A DNA stretch of 64,000 nucleotides from Gautieria morchelliformis (GCA_015179125.1 WHVA01000249.1:92316-156315), one strand, 5' to 3'; counted from the stretch's first letter, positions 31,501 through 42,447 are shown. Program-made: numbers and translations. Notes: generated from the sequence alone by a model not told the origin.

Positions 31501-32574
31501 CACCTCAATCATTATGGACACCGAGTCTCTCCATTCCGACATCCGTTCCGCACTCCGTTCCAACCCCATCTCCGCAGCCCACCTCGATAACCCACCCAGT
31601 CCTGGATGGTCCCTCGATTCCGACAGATTTCTCTGGTACAAGTCCCAGATCTACGTTCTGGATACCAATGATCTACGACTTCACGTACTCCAGCAAAGCC
31701 ACGATCATCCGCTCTCAGGACACCAAGGCCAGAACAAAACCCTGGACATAATCCGACGTACCTACACTTGGCCCCTTCTCCGCATGATGGTCCAAGACTA
31801 CTGCAAGTCATGCACCACCTGTATGCGTGCCAAGCCTCAACATCACAAACCCTATGGCCTCCTGAAGCAACTTCTGATCCCGGAACAACCGTGGAATTCG
31901 ATATCCATGGATTTCATTGAGAAAATTCCTAAGTCATCTGGTTATGATACCATTCTAGTGATCGTTGACCGCCTCACAAAGCAGTCCATCTTTATTCCGA
32001 CCTATGACACCATCACTTCTGCCCAGCTCGCACAACTCTTCATGCTCCACGTCTTTTCCAAGCACAGAATTCCTTCCCATGTGACTTCTGACCGTGGATC
32101 AGAATTCATGTCCTCCTTTTTCCGCACGCTCGGCAAGGCTCTCGACATGAAACTCCATTTCACTTCCGGTTATCATCCCGAAGGAGACAGACAAACGGAA
32201 CGTACTAATCAGACCCTTGAGCAGTATCTCCATGTCTATTGCAACTACCAACACAGCAATTGGTCCGACCTTCTTCCGCTTGTGGAATTCGCTTACAACA
32301 ATGCACCTTCTGCTACCACCGGAATTTCACCCTTCTACGCCAACAAAGGCTATCACCCGAATCTCTCCATCCACCCTGAATGCGACCTCGCCTCTGCAAG
32401 AGCCCGAGATTTCATTGTGGTACTCGACGACCTTCACCAGCACCTCCGAGAGAACATCTCCGCTGCCCAGAAGAGATACCAAACCTCCGCCAATCGGAAA
32501 CGCCTTCCGCAACCGGCATTCGAGATTGGCGACAAAGTCTTCATCAAAGCTGAAAATTTCCGCACCACTCACCC
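28586..32574 (+). pseudogene. Pol of chromovirus B (PR, RT, RNase H, integrase), interrupted and 3'-truncated
   Basis: Protease: [40 protein letters not shown], a one-base loss near 29660 (relatives suggest [16 protein letters not shown]), then [18 protein letters not shown] and [14 protein letters not shown] solo LTR sits at 30179-30871 in RT/RNase H. RNase H: LETDASNYTLAAIL, DHKNLEYFATTKIL. Integrase: HDHPLSGHQGQNKTL with CKSCTTC; SMDFIEKIPKSSGY; SDRGSEFMSS; YHPEGDRQTERTNQTLEQYL; ending at FIKAENFRTTHP. The chromodomain and 3' LTR are absent because a truncated inverted LTR joins at 32575. Outside these breaks the frame is long and well kept, indicating a young element. Confidence 0.9.
30179..30871 (-). 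repeat. Solo LTR, family B (693 bp), minus orientation, TSD CTCAC
   Basis: It starts TGTTACGTATCGAG and ends CGGTCGTAACA on the plus strand, the reverse of the 5' LTR at 26497. CTCAC is duplicated at 30174-30178 and 30872-30876. Removing it with one CTCAC rejoins pol as DITVPLT-RLTRKGAPW. It therefore inserted after element B was in place. Confidence 0.93.
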
Positions 32575-33099
32575 TGAGGGTTAGTCGGAACTTGAGGTGG
32601 AATTGAGGCGGAAGATGGAAGGCGGAGAGATGGAGGTCTTGCTGGACCCGCTGTGCTAAGAACAGGAGATGGAGCGAAGGAAATCAAGTATCGAAGGCGA
32701 TTATCTGATTGCAGAATAACAGACATACATGACAGGCTTTTATACAAAGAGCTGAGACAACAGGTAATGGTGTAGTACTAAGCAAATTCCGGGGGAAGTG
32801 GAAGTTGAGTAGACAATGCGTGGGAACTAACTAATTGGGAACAATGGGACTACAAGGGGGGTTCAGGGTAAGGTAGAACAATGGAAAAGAACAAGGGGTT
32901 GGGAAAACATATCTGACAACAAAACACAAGGAGGGCCGGACATATGGTCTTGATGAACGATGAAGCGGGTCCGGTGGGTCCGAGTAATCGAGTCGAAAGA
33001 ACAAGGGAATAGAACAATGGACGGAATGTTGGAAATATCGGAGGGGCGGAAAGTGTTGCGGAACTGAAGGTCGGAAGTCAGAAATGAACGGTCGTAACA
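32575..33099 (-). repeat. Truncated family B LTR (3' LTR of a minus-oriented element)
   Basis: It ends in full form (GAACGGTCGTAACA at 33099), but the other side begins inside the LTR (GGTTAGTCGGAACTTGAGG), fused to the integrase frame of element B. There is no duplication. Purine-rich sequence lies directly beyond 33099 and an antisense accessory gene starts 120 bp further, so this is the 3' LTR of another copy joined by rearrangement. Confidence 0.8.
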
Positions 33100-33112
33100 G
33101 TATCTCCCTTCT
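33100..33112 (-). promoter_or_regulatory. Polypurine tract next to truncated family B LTR
   Basis: Read on the minus strand, AGAAGGGAGATAC runs directly into the LTR start TGTTACGACCG. The matching site in G3 (60490-60502) is AAGGAGGGGATAC before TGTAAGAACC. Such tracts prime plus-strand DNA in LTR retroelements. It fixes the orientation of the lost element as minus. Confidence 0.6.
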
Positions 33113-33220
33113 AAGGTCGAGCCCCGCGAGACCACAGGTCGGATCACGTGACTTGTGAACAAATGCGTCGGAGTTTGAAAGATAGGCGGGAAGCAGAATG
33201 CGTCTTGTTTCAATCTACCA

Positions 33221-34297
33221 TGAACTCCTCACTCGATTTCTCCAAAATGTCCAGTGCTGAGATGAAGAAGCATTTCGACGATATGCTTGCGCAAAAGGAA
33301 CTGGTGGAAAAACAAGCGGCCGAGGAAGCTGCGTGGAAAGAGAAGGAACGGTTGGAGGAGGAGCATAGGGAGAAGGAGCGGAAAGAACAGGAGCGTTGGG
33401 ACCAGGAGTGGAAGGAGAAGGAGGAACGGGACCATAAACGCCGCGAGGAGGAGTCGCGCCTCCGCGAGGAACAGCGGAAACGGGATGCGGCCAAAAAAGC
33501 TGCGGAGGACAAGGCTGTGACGGAAAAGGCAGGGAAATCCCGGGTGAGTCAGAGATGTCGTGTGAGGTGTTTCCGGAGCTCACGGAAAGAACTGCCAGAG
33601 GGTTGTAGAATCCAAGGGGGAGTCAGAAACGGAAAGCACTGCGGAAAGCACACCGCTTCCAGAGAGCAAGGGGAAGCAGAAGGGAGCTGCTCCCATGCTG
33701 AACGTTGTTGCGGAGTGGAAACGGAGGGTGGACGAGTTCCAGCAGGCTCGGAAGGATAAGATGGCCCAGATACTGGAGTTGCGGGAGTTGGGGCTGGAGA
33801 ATCCCACGACAAAAAAGCGGAAAACGAGGGATGATGACGAGGAAGAGAAAGCCCCGTGCGACCCATGCAAAACCAAGGGACTGGATTGCATGTGGTCTAA
33901 AAATCCACTGGAGACCTCCTGCGAGCAGTGCCGAGACAAGAAGAGGTGCTGCGTTGTGGACGGTTGCGCCGCGAGGGTGGAAAGGAAAAGGCGCAGGGTC
34001 GAGACGGAGGGGCCTGAAACCCCCAAGTCGAAACCGGGACCGAGCGGAAAAAAGGTCGCGGAAGGATTTCCGGTGACCTGAAACTCGGACACAGCGGTAC
34101 TCAACCACTTCTCCATGGTGTCGCCGCTGTTTGACATCGCCGATTCGTTGAGGGGTATCCGGAAAACCCAACGCTGGATCCGGAACCTTCTTGCGGAGAT
34201 GGCGGTTGTTCAGGAACAGCAGTTGTTGTCATTCCAGAACCAAATGACCGTCATGTCGACGGTTTTGGAACAATTTACTAGTACTTGGCGGTCATAA
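33221..34297 (+). pseudogene. Antisense accessory gene (Zn2Cys6-type, coiled coil), copy 2
   Basis: ATG at 33221 (an in-frame ATG also lies at 33148). Exon 1 encodes a long, highly charged coiled coil (KEKERLEEEHREKERKEQER). A short intron begins GTGAGT at 33544 and ends near 33616. Exon 2 reads acidic/Ser-rich sequence, a helix (VAEWKRRVDEFQQARKDKMA), a basic KKRKTR, then CDPCKTKGLDC and CEQCRDKKRCC, spacing C-x2-C-x6-C-x10-C-x2-C-x6-C. After one TGA (34079-34081) the same frame continues with a last helix (LFDIADSLRGIRKTQRWIRN) to 34297. It is the best preserved of three copies. It lies 120 bp inside a minus-oriented family B 3' LTR, so it is antisense to its element; the pol expected to the right is missing. 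Confidence 0.7.
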
Positions 34298-35171
34298 TAT
34301 TCATGGAATGGGAACAAAGACAAGGTGGGATGGGGGGAGCGGTGCATAGCCATTGATAGGAGTGTCGACGGGTGTTGTACAAGTTGGGTTGGGGTGTGGA
34401 GCGTAAAATAGAGAAAGGGAACGGGCTTTGGGATTGGATAGGAGATGTGGTCTAGCTACATGCAGGGTCGGCTCAACGCGTCGCGTCCCTTGATTGGGTC
34501 ACGTGATTATGGGGTGTGTACCATCTGGGTCAGGCTTGGCATGCTTGGGAAGGGTCTTTAGGGGCATTCTAGACTGTAGTAGCATATGGTGTGTGCTCCT
34601 GTGATATGGGAACAATCGGGGGCGTGAATCGGGTTGGATCGAGTGGGCAGGTGTGAGTTCGGCAATCTTGGGTATAAGTTGTTGTAATATGTATGCGTTT
34701 GGAAGAATATCGACGAGTTGGTTTTGGTTTGGGATTGTGTTGTTATGATCACCATGTCGGTATTGTATTTCCTCAGTACTTCCAACACAGCCATCATGTA
34801 GTAGACAGGAATTATAGGCAGTAGGTATGGACTTGTTGCTCAAAAGAATAGACTAGAAATTAATTGACTCTCTCAGTGAATTTAGTTGTCACTATAAATA
34901 TATTATACACTACCTAGAAATTAATTCACTACAGAGGATTTCTAGGTCAATAAATCGAAAGAACACTAGACTAATTTACTTGCTTCTCTCAGTGAATTTA
35001 GTTGTCACTGAGAGAGGGGGAAATCTGTCTCACTGTGCATGTACTACTACCCGGCTCTTTAGCGCCCAAGAGCTCGCACGTTGAAGTCATTTCAGACTCC
35101 ACTGGGTGCAGCCGCTTGTGAAAATAGAAATAACAAAATGGAATGGAGAGGTAGAGAGTGACTGGAAAATT
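34298..35171. other. No gene; spacer with short repeats
   Basis: Only short frames occur. It follows the accessory gene copy 2 where the pol of that element would be expected. It holds a cluster of small direct and inverted repeats at 34853-35014, listed separately. No LTR ends or splice-supported exons were found. Confidence 0.5.
34853..35014. repeat. Small repeat cluster with hairpin
   Basis: CTCTCAGTGAATTTAGTTGT followed by CACT occurs at 34871-34894 and again at 34986-35009. The second copy extends into a hairpin CTCTCAGTGA / TCACTGAGAG with a 9-base loop (34986-35014). CTAGAAATTAATT also occurs twice (about 34853 and 34915). It may be a small non-autonomous element, but its ends cannot be fixed. 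Confidence 0.5.
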
Positions 35172-35432
35172 TCAAAAACAATCAGAGAAATGGATGCATG
35201 GTACAAGAACAATGTGAGAAGAGATTGAAACATCATACAATAAATTGAATATATTATGCTTGATTTTGGTGCAGGAGCATAAATGCACCCAACACATCAG
35301 CCCAGTGGTTGTAGCCTGCAGGGTATTCAACCTCGTCTCCAGATCTTGTTTTTCTGGCCTGTCTCTCATCAACTCTTGCTCTATCGCCGCCAAGCGGTCT
35401 AAAACTTCAGCAGCAGATGGCAAGTTGTCCAT
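35172..35432 (-). pseudogene. Short gag-like N-terminal fragment
   Basis: ATG at 35432 starts a helical charged peptide (MDNLPSAAEVLDRLAAIEQE, then LMRDRPEKQDLETRLNTLQA), after which the frame becomes low in quality. Such heptad-like openings are common in gypsy gag proteins, but no core gag motif follows and no relative lies in the window. The 270 bp to its right contain a repeated GGGGGATCCAAAG and nothing else. The assignment is weak. Confidence 0.3.
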
Positions 35433-35702
35433 GGTAAGTGTTAGAGGGTGTTGGGGTATGAGAAGGGATTGCTAAAATCACTGCTTTCGAAGGGTGTTCA
35501 ATTCGAAGTCAGGCGATTTCACAACCGGTGCTCTAGAGAGAGTTTTCTACTATAAGGGCAACCTAGGCAGACACTCTACACTCAAGTGGCGAACTGGTGA
35601 AGGGGGATCCAAAGTAAGATAGAGAACTATATACAGGACACAGACATAACTGGCAAAGGGGGATCCAAAGAGAAAACTCTAAGGAACCCCTTCGCCACCT
35701 AA

Positions 35703-36337
35703 TGTTACGACCGTTCATTTCCGACTTCCGACCCTCAGTTCCGCAATACCTTCCGCCCCTTGTACATTTCCCTTGTTCTTTCGACTCTATTACTCGGACC
35801 CACCGGACCCACCTTACCGTTCATCAAGACCATATGTCCGACCCTCCTTGTGTTTCGTTGTCAGATATGTTTTCCCGACCCCTTGTTCTTTGCCATTGTT
35901 CTACCTTACCCTGAACCCCCCTTGCAGTCCCATTGTTCCCAATAGTTAGTTCCCACGCATTGTCTACTCGACTTCCACTTCCTCCGGAATTTGCTTAGTA
36001 CCATATCATTACCTGTTGCCTCAGCTCTTTGTATAAAAGCCTGTCATGTATGTCTCTTATTCTGCAATCAGATAATCGCCTTCGATACTTGATTTCCTTC
36101 GCTCCATCTCCTGTTCTTAGCACAGCGAGTCTAGCAAGATCTCAGTCTCTCCGCCTTCCGTCTTCCGCCTCCCGCCTCAGTTCCAACTCAAGTTCCGACC
36201 AAACCTTTGTTCAGTACTTTCCGACTTCCGACTCAGTTCCGAAATACTTAGGACGATAGTTCATTGGGGGCGCAACCTACAAGTTGAAGCCGCTGTCCTT
36301 TCCAGTTCCGACTTAGCGGAAATCTCGATACGTAACA
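35703..36337 (+). repeat. Solo LTR, family B (635 bp), TSD CCTAA/CCTAG
   Basis: It runs from TGTTACGACCGTTCATTTCC to CTCGATACGTAACA. The flanking five bases are CCTAA (35698-35702) and CCTAG (36338-36342), one mismatch. TATAAAAGCC and CTGCAATCAGATAATC are intact. The low divergence from the 5' LTR at 26497 suggests recent insertion. Confidence 0.9.
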
Positions 36338-36467
36338 CCTAGCTATGACTATAAGTAATCTCAGGCATGCTAGCCCTATCACTGAATGCCTGAGTTACAT
36401 AAACAATCACGCCAGCAATAACAGGGCTGGACAGATAAGGAAGGAATGATGTTGGAAGGGGCCGGAA

Positions 36468-36625
36468 CAGGAAGGGAAATAAATGGAACACAAGACAGAA
36501 GGATGCCGAAGGCTAGGAGAAGTTCAGGGGCCACCAACAACACACATGCGATAATGCGTGCTGTGATAAAACATGTGATAATGCGTGCGATAATGCGCAC
36601 TGTGATAATGCATGTGATTGGTGTT
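36468..36625 (-). repeat. LTR fragment of gypsy family C with expanded minisatellite
   Basis: It shares GGGAAATAAA, the block ending GCCACCAACAACACACATGC and TGATTGGTGTTC with 18333-18471. Between these, the copy here has several extra units related to GATAATGCGTGC where the other copy has about one. It lies directly against the gag fragment of family C. The far boundary toward the LTR at 36337 is not defined. Confidence 0.55.
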
Positions 36626-37299
36626 CCATTGACAGAGCCATCAAACTAGTCGGGTTCCCGGAGTTTCACTTTCGAGTCACTTCGGTCTCCTCCACCACCA
36701 AGCCCATTGTCAGCAAGCCTTTCCAAAGCTGTGAGAAGTCGCCCAACCTGTTCCTCACCGTTTGCCGCTGCATTTGGGTTGGGATTAGGTTTCGGTCCTG
36801 CTACGTCGGGATCGGAATTATGCTCATAACCGGAATCAGAATCATCGCCACCTCCACCACCATCGCCAGGATCGCTCGGATCGGGGGGCTCAGCGCTCGG
36901 TTCTTTGGGAACTTCGCTGACACGCCCTCGGCCAGCACCAATAACTCGGCACCAGGGTGCGGGTTGAACTGATGGGGGTTGGAATACCGGTGATGGAACA
37001 GGGGGTTTTCCAGGACATTTGAAGCACCTCGTGCACGCCGAGCTTTGATTGTCGGTGTTACGCGGCTGCCTTTGGCACGGGTGTAAGATCAGGTAATCGG
37101 CATTCTGAACAAAGAGTGTAGAGAGTTCAGATATACCATTAAGGTTGTGTTCGTACTGCAGTTTGGCTATACCAAAGCCAAACTCAGGTTTTGGGTCAGA
37201 GGGCTTGGCTTCAACCTCTTGGGTTGCGCCCACTCTATGTTCCACCCTAATTTTGGGAGCGGTCTCGGCTATAAGCCGAGATGTGGGTTTCAATATCAA
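36626..37299 (-). pseudogene. Gag N-terminal region, gypsy family C
   Basis: A minus-strand frame encodes Pro-, Gly- and Asp-rich sequence (EPPDPSDPGDGGGGGDDSDS), then VGRLLTALERLADN and SDSKVKLREPD, the usual lead into the chromovirus gag core (KVREPDQFDG in element B). It ends in a stop and the LTR fragment at 36468-36625, so the gag core is missing. The start is uncertain because the first part of the frame is not gag-like. The 275 bp to its right (37300-37574) show nothing recognisable. Confidence 0.6.
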
Positions 37300-37574
37300 G
37301 CAGAGGGTCTCAAGTACGATAAGCTAATTCGATATCTGAACTGAGGAGCTACTGTACATGGACTGGAGGTCTATATAGTCAAGTAGCATGCAGGGTCGCA
37401 AAGAGAACATGATCGGATCAACAGTCAGGGGGAAACAAGGGTCAGGTAAACGGGGAACTAACTAGAAAAGAGAATCAGGGGTGATGGGAAGTGTGAAGGG
37501 AAACCCAAAGGAATCCGAGAATAACCCGAGGTTCCCGAACAAGAGCCGAAGCCGAGCCTCGGTCCGGATTCAGG

Positions 37575-38563
37575 AACAGGTCATAACACCGACAATGATG
37601 AGTGTCACAGTGACGGCCAAAGGAATAGCCTGGCTATTCCTAAAAGAGGTCGTGAGACTCCATGGAGTCCCAGACTCCATAGTCTCAGACCGAAACTCGA
37701 AGTTCACATCCATATTCTGGCATGAGCTCCAAGGGCTCATGGGGAGGAAACTCCTCATGTCCACTGCATTCCATCTCCAAACGGATGGCACGACCGAACA
37801 GGCAAACCGTTCGATAGGCCAGATCCTTTGATCAGTCGTCAAGGATGATCAAAAGGACTGGGCCAGCAAGTGCCCAGTGGTCGAGGTTGCCCTAAACAGC
37901 AATATCAGCTCAACAACAGGGTTCACACCCTTCGAGCTGAACCACCGATATATGCCACGGATTGACCTACCGATGGCTATGGACACTCCCTTCAAAGGAG
38001 TGATGTGATTCGCACATCAGGCTCCATGGAACCTGATGGTGGCACACAATGCAATCATAGAGCATCATGTGATGCAAATGTTCCAAAGGGGACATATATG
38101 CGGTGGGAGACCGCATGTATCTGTCCAGAGCCTGACCCGGCCGAAAGGAAGGGCCAGGAAACTAGTACCACGATATATCGGGCTATATCACATGAACAAA
38201 GCCAATAATGAGACCTCAACAGTAACCCTCAAATTACCGGAGGAATTGAAAAATCGACGCATCACGCCGACGTTCCATACCAGCCTCATATGAGGGTATG
38301 AAACGAATAACGATGATCTGTTCCCTCACCGGGAGGCAAAGTCATTTTATGACTTTGGAGTGAACAACGAGGAAGAGTGGCTCATCAATGAGATCTTATC
38401 CCACTGATGGATAAATTTGAAGGACCTAGAGTTCCAAATTAGGTGGACTCTAGGAGACGTGACATGGGAGCCCATGTCATCATGTAAGGACCTCGAAGCC
38501 CTAGATAATTATCTAGAACTTCAAGGTGTGGCCAAGCCTCGCAACTTGCCTAAACAGCATTAG
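37575..38563 (+). pseudogene. Gypsy family E pol, copy 2: integrase core and chromodomain
   Basis: Plus-strand: integrase core (IVSDRNSKFTSIFWHELQGL; STAFHLQTDGTTEQANRSIG), C-terminal barrel (RARKLVPRYIGLYHMN), and chromodomain (EEEWLINEILSH, DLEFQIRWTLGDVTWEP, LEALDNYLELQGV) to TAG at 38561-38563. In-frame stops are TGA at 37829 (IL-stop-SVV), 38006 (VM-stop-FAHQ), 38291 and 38405, all compatible with former CGA. Everything before the second catalytic Asp is missing. ORFX follows 120 bp downstream on the same strand. Confidence 0.85.
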
Positions 38564-38682
38564 GTCACATCAGTCATGTGCAATCATGTGACGTGCCGGC
38601 CACGGGGCCATAAATATTTGTCTTGGATCTCTCTGAAGCGCTTCGCGCCTTAAGAAGCAACTACCACCATCTTCTAACGAAG

Positions 38683-41380
38683 ATGGATGGCATCAAAGAA
38701 ACCATGGAAGTTGACCCATCAACGTCCATGGTACAGCCAGCGGCCCCAAAAAAGGGAGCCGCCACAATCTTCTTGAAGAAGTTGGCTCCCGAGAATTGGG
38801 AGATAGCATCATGGAACGACGGCCTCACAATTATCCATTCAGATAAGTGCAACTGTTGCGAGTCTGTTACGTATTGAGATTTCCGCAAGTCAGAACTAGA
38901 ACGGACAATGGCTTCAACTTATATGTTGTGCCCCCAATGAACTACCGTCCTCAGTATTTTGGATCACAAGTCGGAAGTCAGAAAGTATCGAACTAAACAG
39001 AAGTCGGAACTTGAGTCGGAAACTGAGTTAGAAGGTGGAAGGCGGAAAGCGGAGAGACAGAGGTCTTGCAAAACTTGCTGTGCTAAGAACAGCAGATAGA
39101 ACGAAGGAAATCATGTATTGAAGGTGATTATCTGATTGCAGAATAATGAGCATACATGAGGGGCTTTTATACAAAGAGCTGAGACAACATGTAATGGGGT
39201 AGTCCTAAGCAAATTCCAGAGGGAGCGGAAGTCGGATAGACATACAGGGTAACTAACTAATTGGGAACAAGGGGAATCCAAGGGGGGTGCAGGGTAGGGT
39301 AGAACAATGGCAAAAGAACAAGGGGTCGGAAAGTATATCTGACATAAAGAAACAACAAGACTCCAAAGGGGCCGGACATATGGTCTTGCTGTGCTACGAG
39401 GCAAGTCCGGTGGGTCCAAGTAATAGAGTCGAAAGAACAAGGGAATAAAACAAGGGGCACAATGTCGGAATTATCGGAGGGTCAGAACGTGAGCGGAACT
39501 GAGTGTCGGAAGTCAGAAATGCATGGTCATAACAGAGTCATATGCAACACACTTAGCGGAGTGGTCAAACTCCAGTAAGATAAGAATCATAGACGATGCT
39601 ATCGCCTACGCAGTCGAAGATGCCTGGCCTTGGATCACCAAGGAGGTCAGGTGAAGGGCACTCGAGGACTCATTGATCGCCTCAAGTGTGACCTGGCATC
39701 TGAGCCTGAGCGAGTAGCATGTCGGGACAACAATATCCACGAGTTGAAGCAACAACTTGAAGGAGCCAGGTGGACATGCCCCGCCCCGCCACGGCCAAAG
39801 GCTCAGCCTGTGGCCGGCCCATCATCCTGCCTGATGGCCCCACTACCATCGCACAGTACAGGGGCAACGCTTCCCCAAGCACCAGCCCCAGGAACTGCAC
39901 CCCTCCCAACAGGCTCGGCACTCGCCAGCTGGATAACGGAGCCCCGTACAGCGCCCATCAAGGATGCCCGCGCATCATCCAGAACGGCAACTGTCACGTC
40001 CCTGTTGACAGCGCTGGCTCTGCTCAAGTCTGCACATGCTGACATCCTGGACGGGTGGCTGTCTGACATGTCGGTTTGGGATGACTATGACTCAGATCGG
40101 CCCCAATGCATTTCCAAATGGAAACACAGAAAACATCTCCCACCACCAGTCCCAGAGAACAGACTGGTGGAAGAGCTAGAACATGTCAAGAACGTGTATC
40201 TAGCAGAATCATTGACGCACAGCGCTGACAACCCCAGGCTACACCAAGCGCTAGCCACCGTCCAGGCCCAATACATAGGGCCCCACATCGTGCTGCTGCC
40301 ACCAGGGGCAGGAGTTGTACAATGCTACCCGGGGGAAGGGGAGCCATTGAGACATGGAGATTCTCTGATCTCCGTGATGGGCCACTCCCCACAGCCCCTA
40401 GGCAGATCAGTCCCTTGGCTTGCTGGGTGGTATCATGTCTGTACAATATCCGAGCCGAGGTTTCAAGACCTCCTCACGTGCACCAAGGATACCCTGGCTG
40501 ACCAGCACATGCCATAAATGAACATGGCATTCCCACGCCTCCGAGAGGAGGGACCCCGTAAGCCCCGCCAGAATTATATAAACATTCTGGACGGTACACC
40601 CGATGACATAGTCACGGTGTTCAATGGCTGGAGATCAAATGCCAAGGGTGTCCCTCCCGCCATCCACGATGACGTGGAAGGTGGATTAAACACAACAGAT
40701 ATCGACATCTGGATGTGGATAAGGATCCTGGCTCCCAAAACAAGCCACAATCCCCCCTCAAGTCACATCTAAGCAACTTGTTTGGTATGCTGCGCCAATG
40801 GCAGGAGCTCATGACCGATATCACGATTCCTCCTCCCCCGGGGCACACCCTGCAGGCTTCAGTCACAGGGAAATTCCCAGTTGGAAACAGGCTCGTGCAC
40901 GAGATCCTGCTGAAGGAACTTGCATCATGGCTTGCTCTCCATGGCGGCGTGACTCAGGAACATGTCCCCTGGATCAAGGGATACTTCCAACGACTTCAGG
41001 AAAAAGAAGTCACGAGCACTGCTGCTTGCACAGGGAAGCAGTGACACAAACAGGGACTGAAGCTGTCCCAGCGCGCCCATGAAAAGGCGGCCGCGAGTAC
41101 CTCAGAGCAGCTTGATAAGGAGCTACTCGCGTCCCGGCTCCCGGATCCACAACCTGATCTGGCCGCGGAGGCCGCATTCATCAAAGAGATGGGCATCAAC
41201 CCATCTCTTGAAGCGGGTCCGTTTCATCCCTGAGACAGCCCCGGCCCATCGACATCCACTAACATGGATGCGATGCATGTGGATCCCCGGCCCATGCCAG
41301 CTCCATACACAGACGTCCAGATGGGCGGCTCTCCCACTGCCGAGGAAAAGGACCTGGACGCAGAGATCTATGGGGATTAG
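38683..41380 (+). pseudogene. ORFX: unrecognised gene between pol and 3' LTR of gypsy E, copy 2
   Basis: First ATG at 38683 (MDGIKETMEVDPSTS); an open frame also reaches upstream. Without the solo LTR at 38865-39534 it spans about 2.0 kb. In order: KGAATIFLKKLAPENWEIAS; a Cys pair CNCC at the LTR site; an acidic helix (IDDAIAYAVEDAWPWITKEV); a coiled coil (NNIHELKQQLEGARW); a Pro/Ala linker; a globular part (VWDDYDSDRPQCISKWKHRK; ALATVQAQYIGPHIVLLPPG); LLKELASWLALHGGVTQEHV; and an acidic tail to TAG at 41378. It is broken by TGA stops and frameshifts. I recognise no domain: it is not gag, protease, RT or integrase. Copy 1 at 1-359 also follows a family E pol. A purine tract 10 bp after its stop suggests it belongs to the element. 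Confidence 0.6.
38865..39534 (-). repeat. Solo LTR, family B (670 bp), minus orientation, TSD GAGTC
   Basis: It starts TGTTACGTATTGAG and ends GCATGGTCATAACA. GAGTC is duplicated at 38860-38864 and 39535-39539. Removing it restores the ORFX frame as CNCCES-YATHLAEW. It differs from the other copies at many C/T and G/A positions, so it is one of the older insertions of the family here. Confidence 0.93.
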
Positions 41381-41390
41381 AGTTCCCTAT

Positions 41391-41402
41391 AGTGGGGGAG
41401 GG
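41391..41402 (+). promoter_or_regulatory. Putative polypurine tract of gypsy E
   Basis: AGTGGGGGAGGG lies ten bases after the ORFX stop and directly before TGTAAACACAC, which would be the first bases of an LTR. Position and composition fit a plus-strand primer site. It ties ORFX to the interior of the element. Confidence 0.55.
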
Positions 41403-41634
41403 TGTAAACACACATATTTACCTGTATTGCTGTGGGGCAATACATAATACTTGGTAGCTTACATAGCACCAGTGGGTCCTCATGGACCCACTGTATAGTT
41501 CTTGCATGGGAACCCTCCAGGATTCCCTAGCTTAATCTTACTTGTAACTGCCACTACATCGTATTAGAATCACCACAGATTGGTCGAGTTCTACTGCCTT
41601 GTGATCACACAAGTACTAAGCCACATCTCTTACA
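41403..41634 (+). repeat. Probable 3' LTR of gypsy E (232 bp)
   Basis: It begins TGTAAACACACATATTTACC and can be closed at ACATCTCTTACA, giving TGTAA/TTACA inverted ends. There is no second copy in the window to prove the boundary and the left flank of the element is lost, so no duplication can be checked. Confidence 0.45.
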
Positions 41635-42447
41635 AAAATCCTGGTGGTGCAGGTGGGTCTAGCAGTCCCTCAGCTCATCTCCGGGAACACTTCATTGCAT
41701 CCTTGTTTAAGGATACCTTCTCACACCATCCTTAGGAGTTGTTGAAGTCTGGTGTGCTATCCCTGAGCAGGGGGACCTTGTTTTGCAGGCCTGGGTCTAA
41801 CCCTCAGAGAGGCAGGGGTTAGGAATGGACATACATAGGTTTGGTTGGACACTGCCATTGCAGGATAATATACTGCACAAAGGTCAGACAAGTTCCTGGT
41901 GATAGTGAATCAACAGTAGATATGAAAACAAAATATAATACATAGTCTGTAATGTACCACACTCATGGTTGCTGATAGTGTGGATGGGGAATCTGCTATA
42001 TGCATGGTGATATGCACTTTGGAAGTCCATGGCTAACCAGAAAAGCTAATACCAGCACTCACAACACGGTCAACCTAGCAGGATCTTTGCAGAGTTACAG
42101 CTTTAAAATCTTGGCCAGATGAATTTGCACACTAAAATCAAGGGTATGATTTAGAGAATTCCAAGATTGATCACATGAAGTCACCTCATGTAGAATGAGA
42201 ACATGAAAATAGGCAGAGAATGACGGAGACTGTGGCAGGCCTATGACATTCATTGCTTGTCGTGGTAGAGGGCAAGATGAAGACACTGTTTTGACATATT
42301 TGCCTAGGTCGACTGTGCTACATAGTAACTTTGCTTAAGTAAGAGATTGGATAATACTTGGCTGCATCCAGGACTTCTCTGAATGCAGTGACTATAGCTG
42401 CATAAGGTGAGAGGAGATCCGAGAGGAGCTTTTTGGACTGTAAAATG

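Noticed and set aside
37300..37574. Possible LTR between the family C gag and the family E pol
   Set aside because: No TG...CA ends with matching flanks could be drawn.
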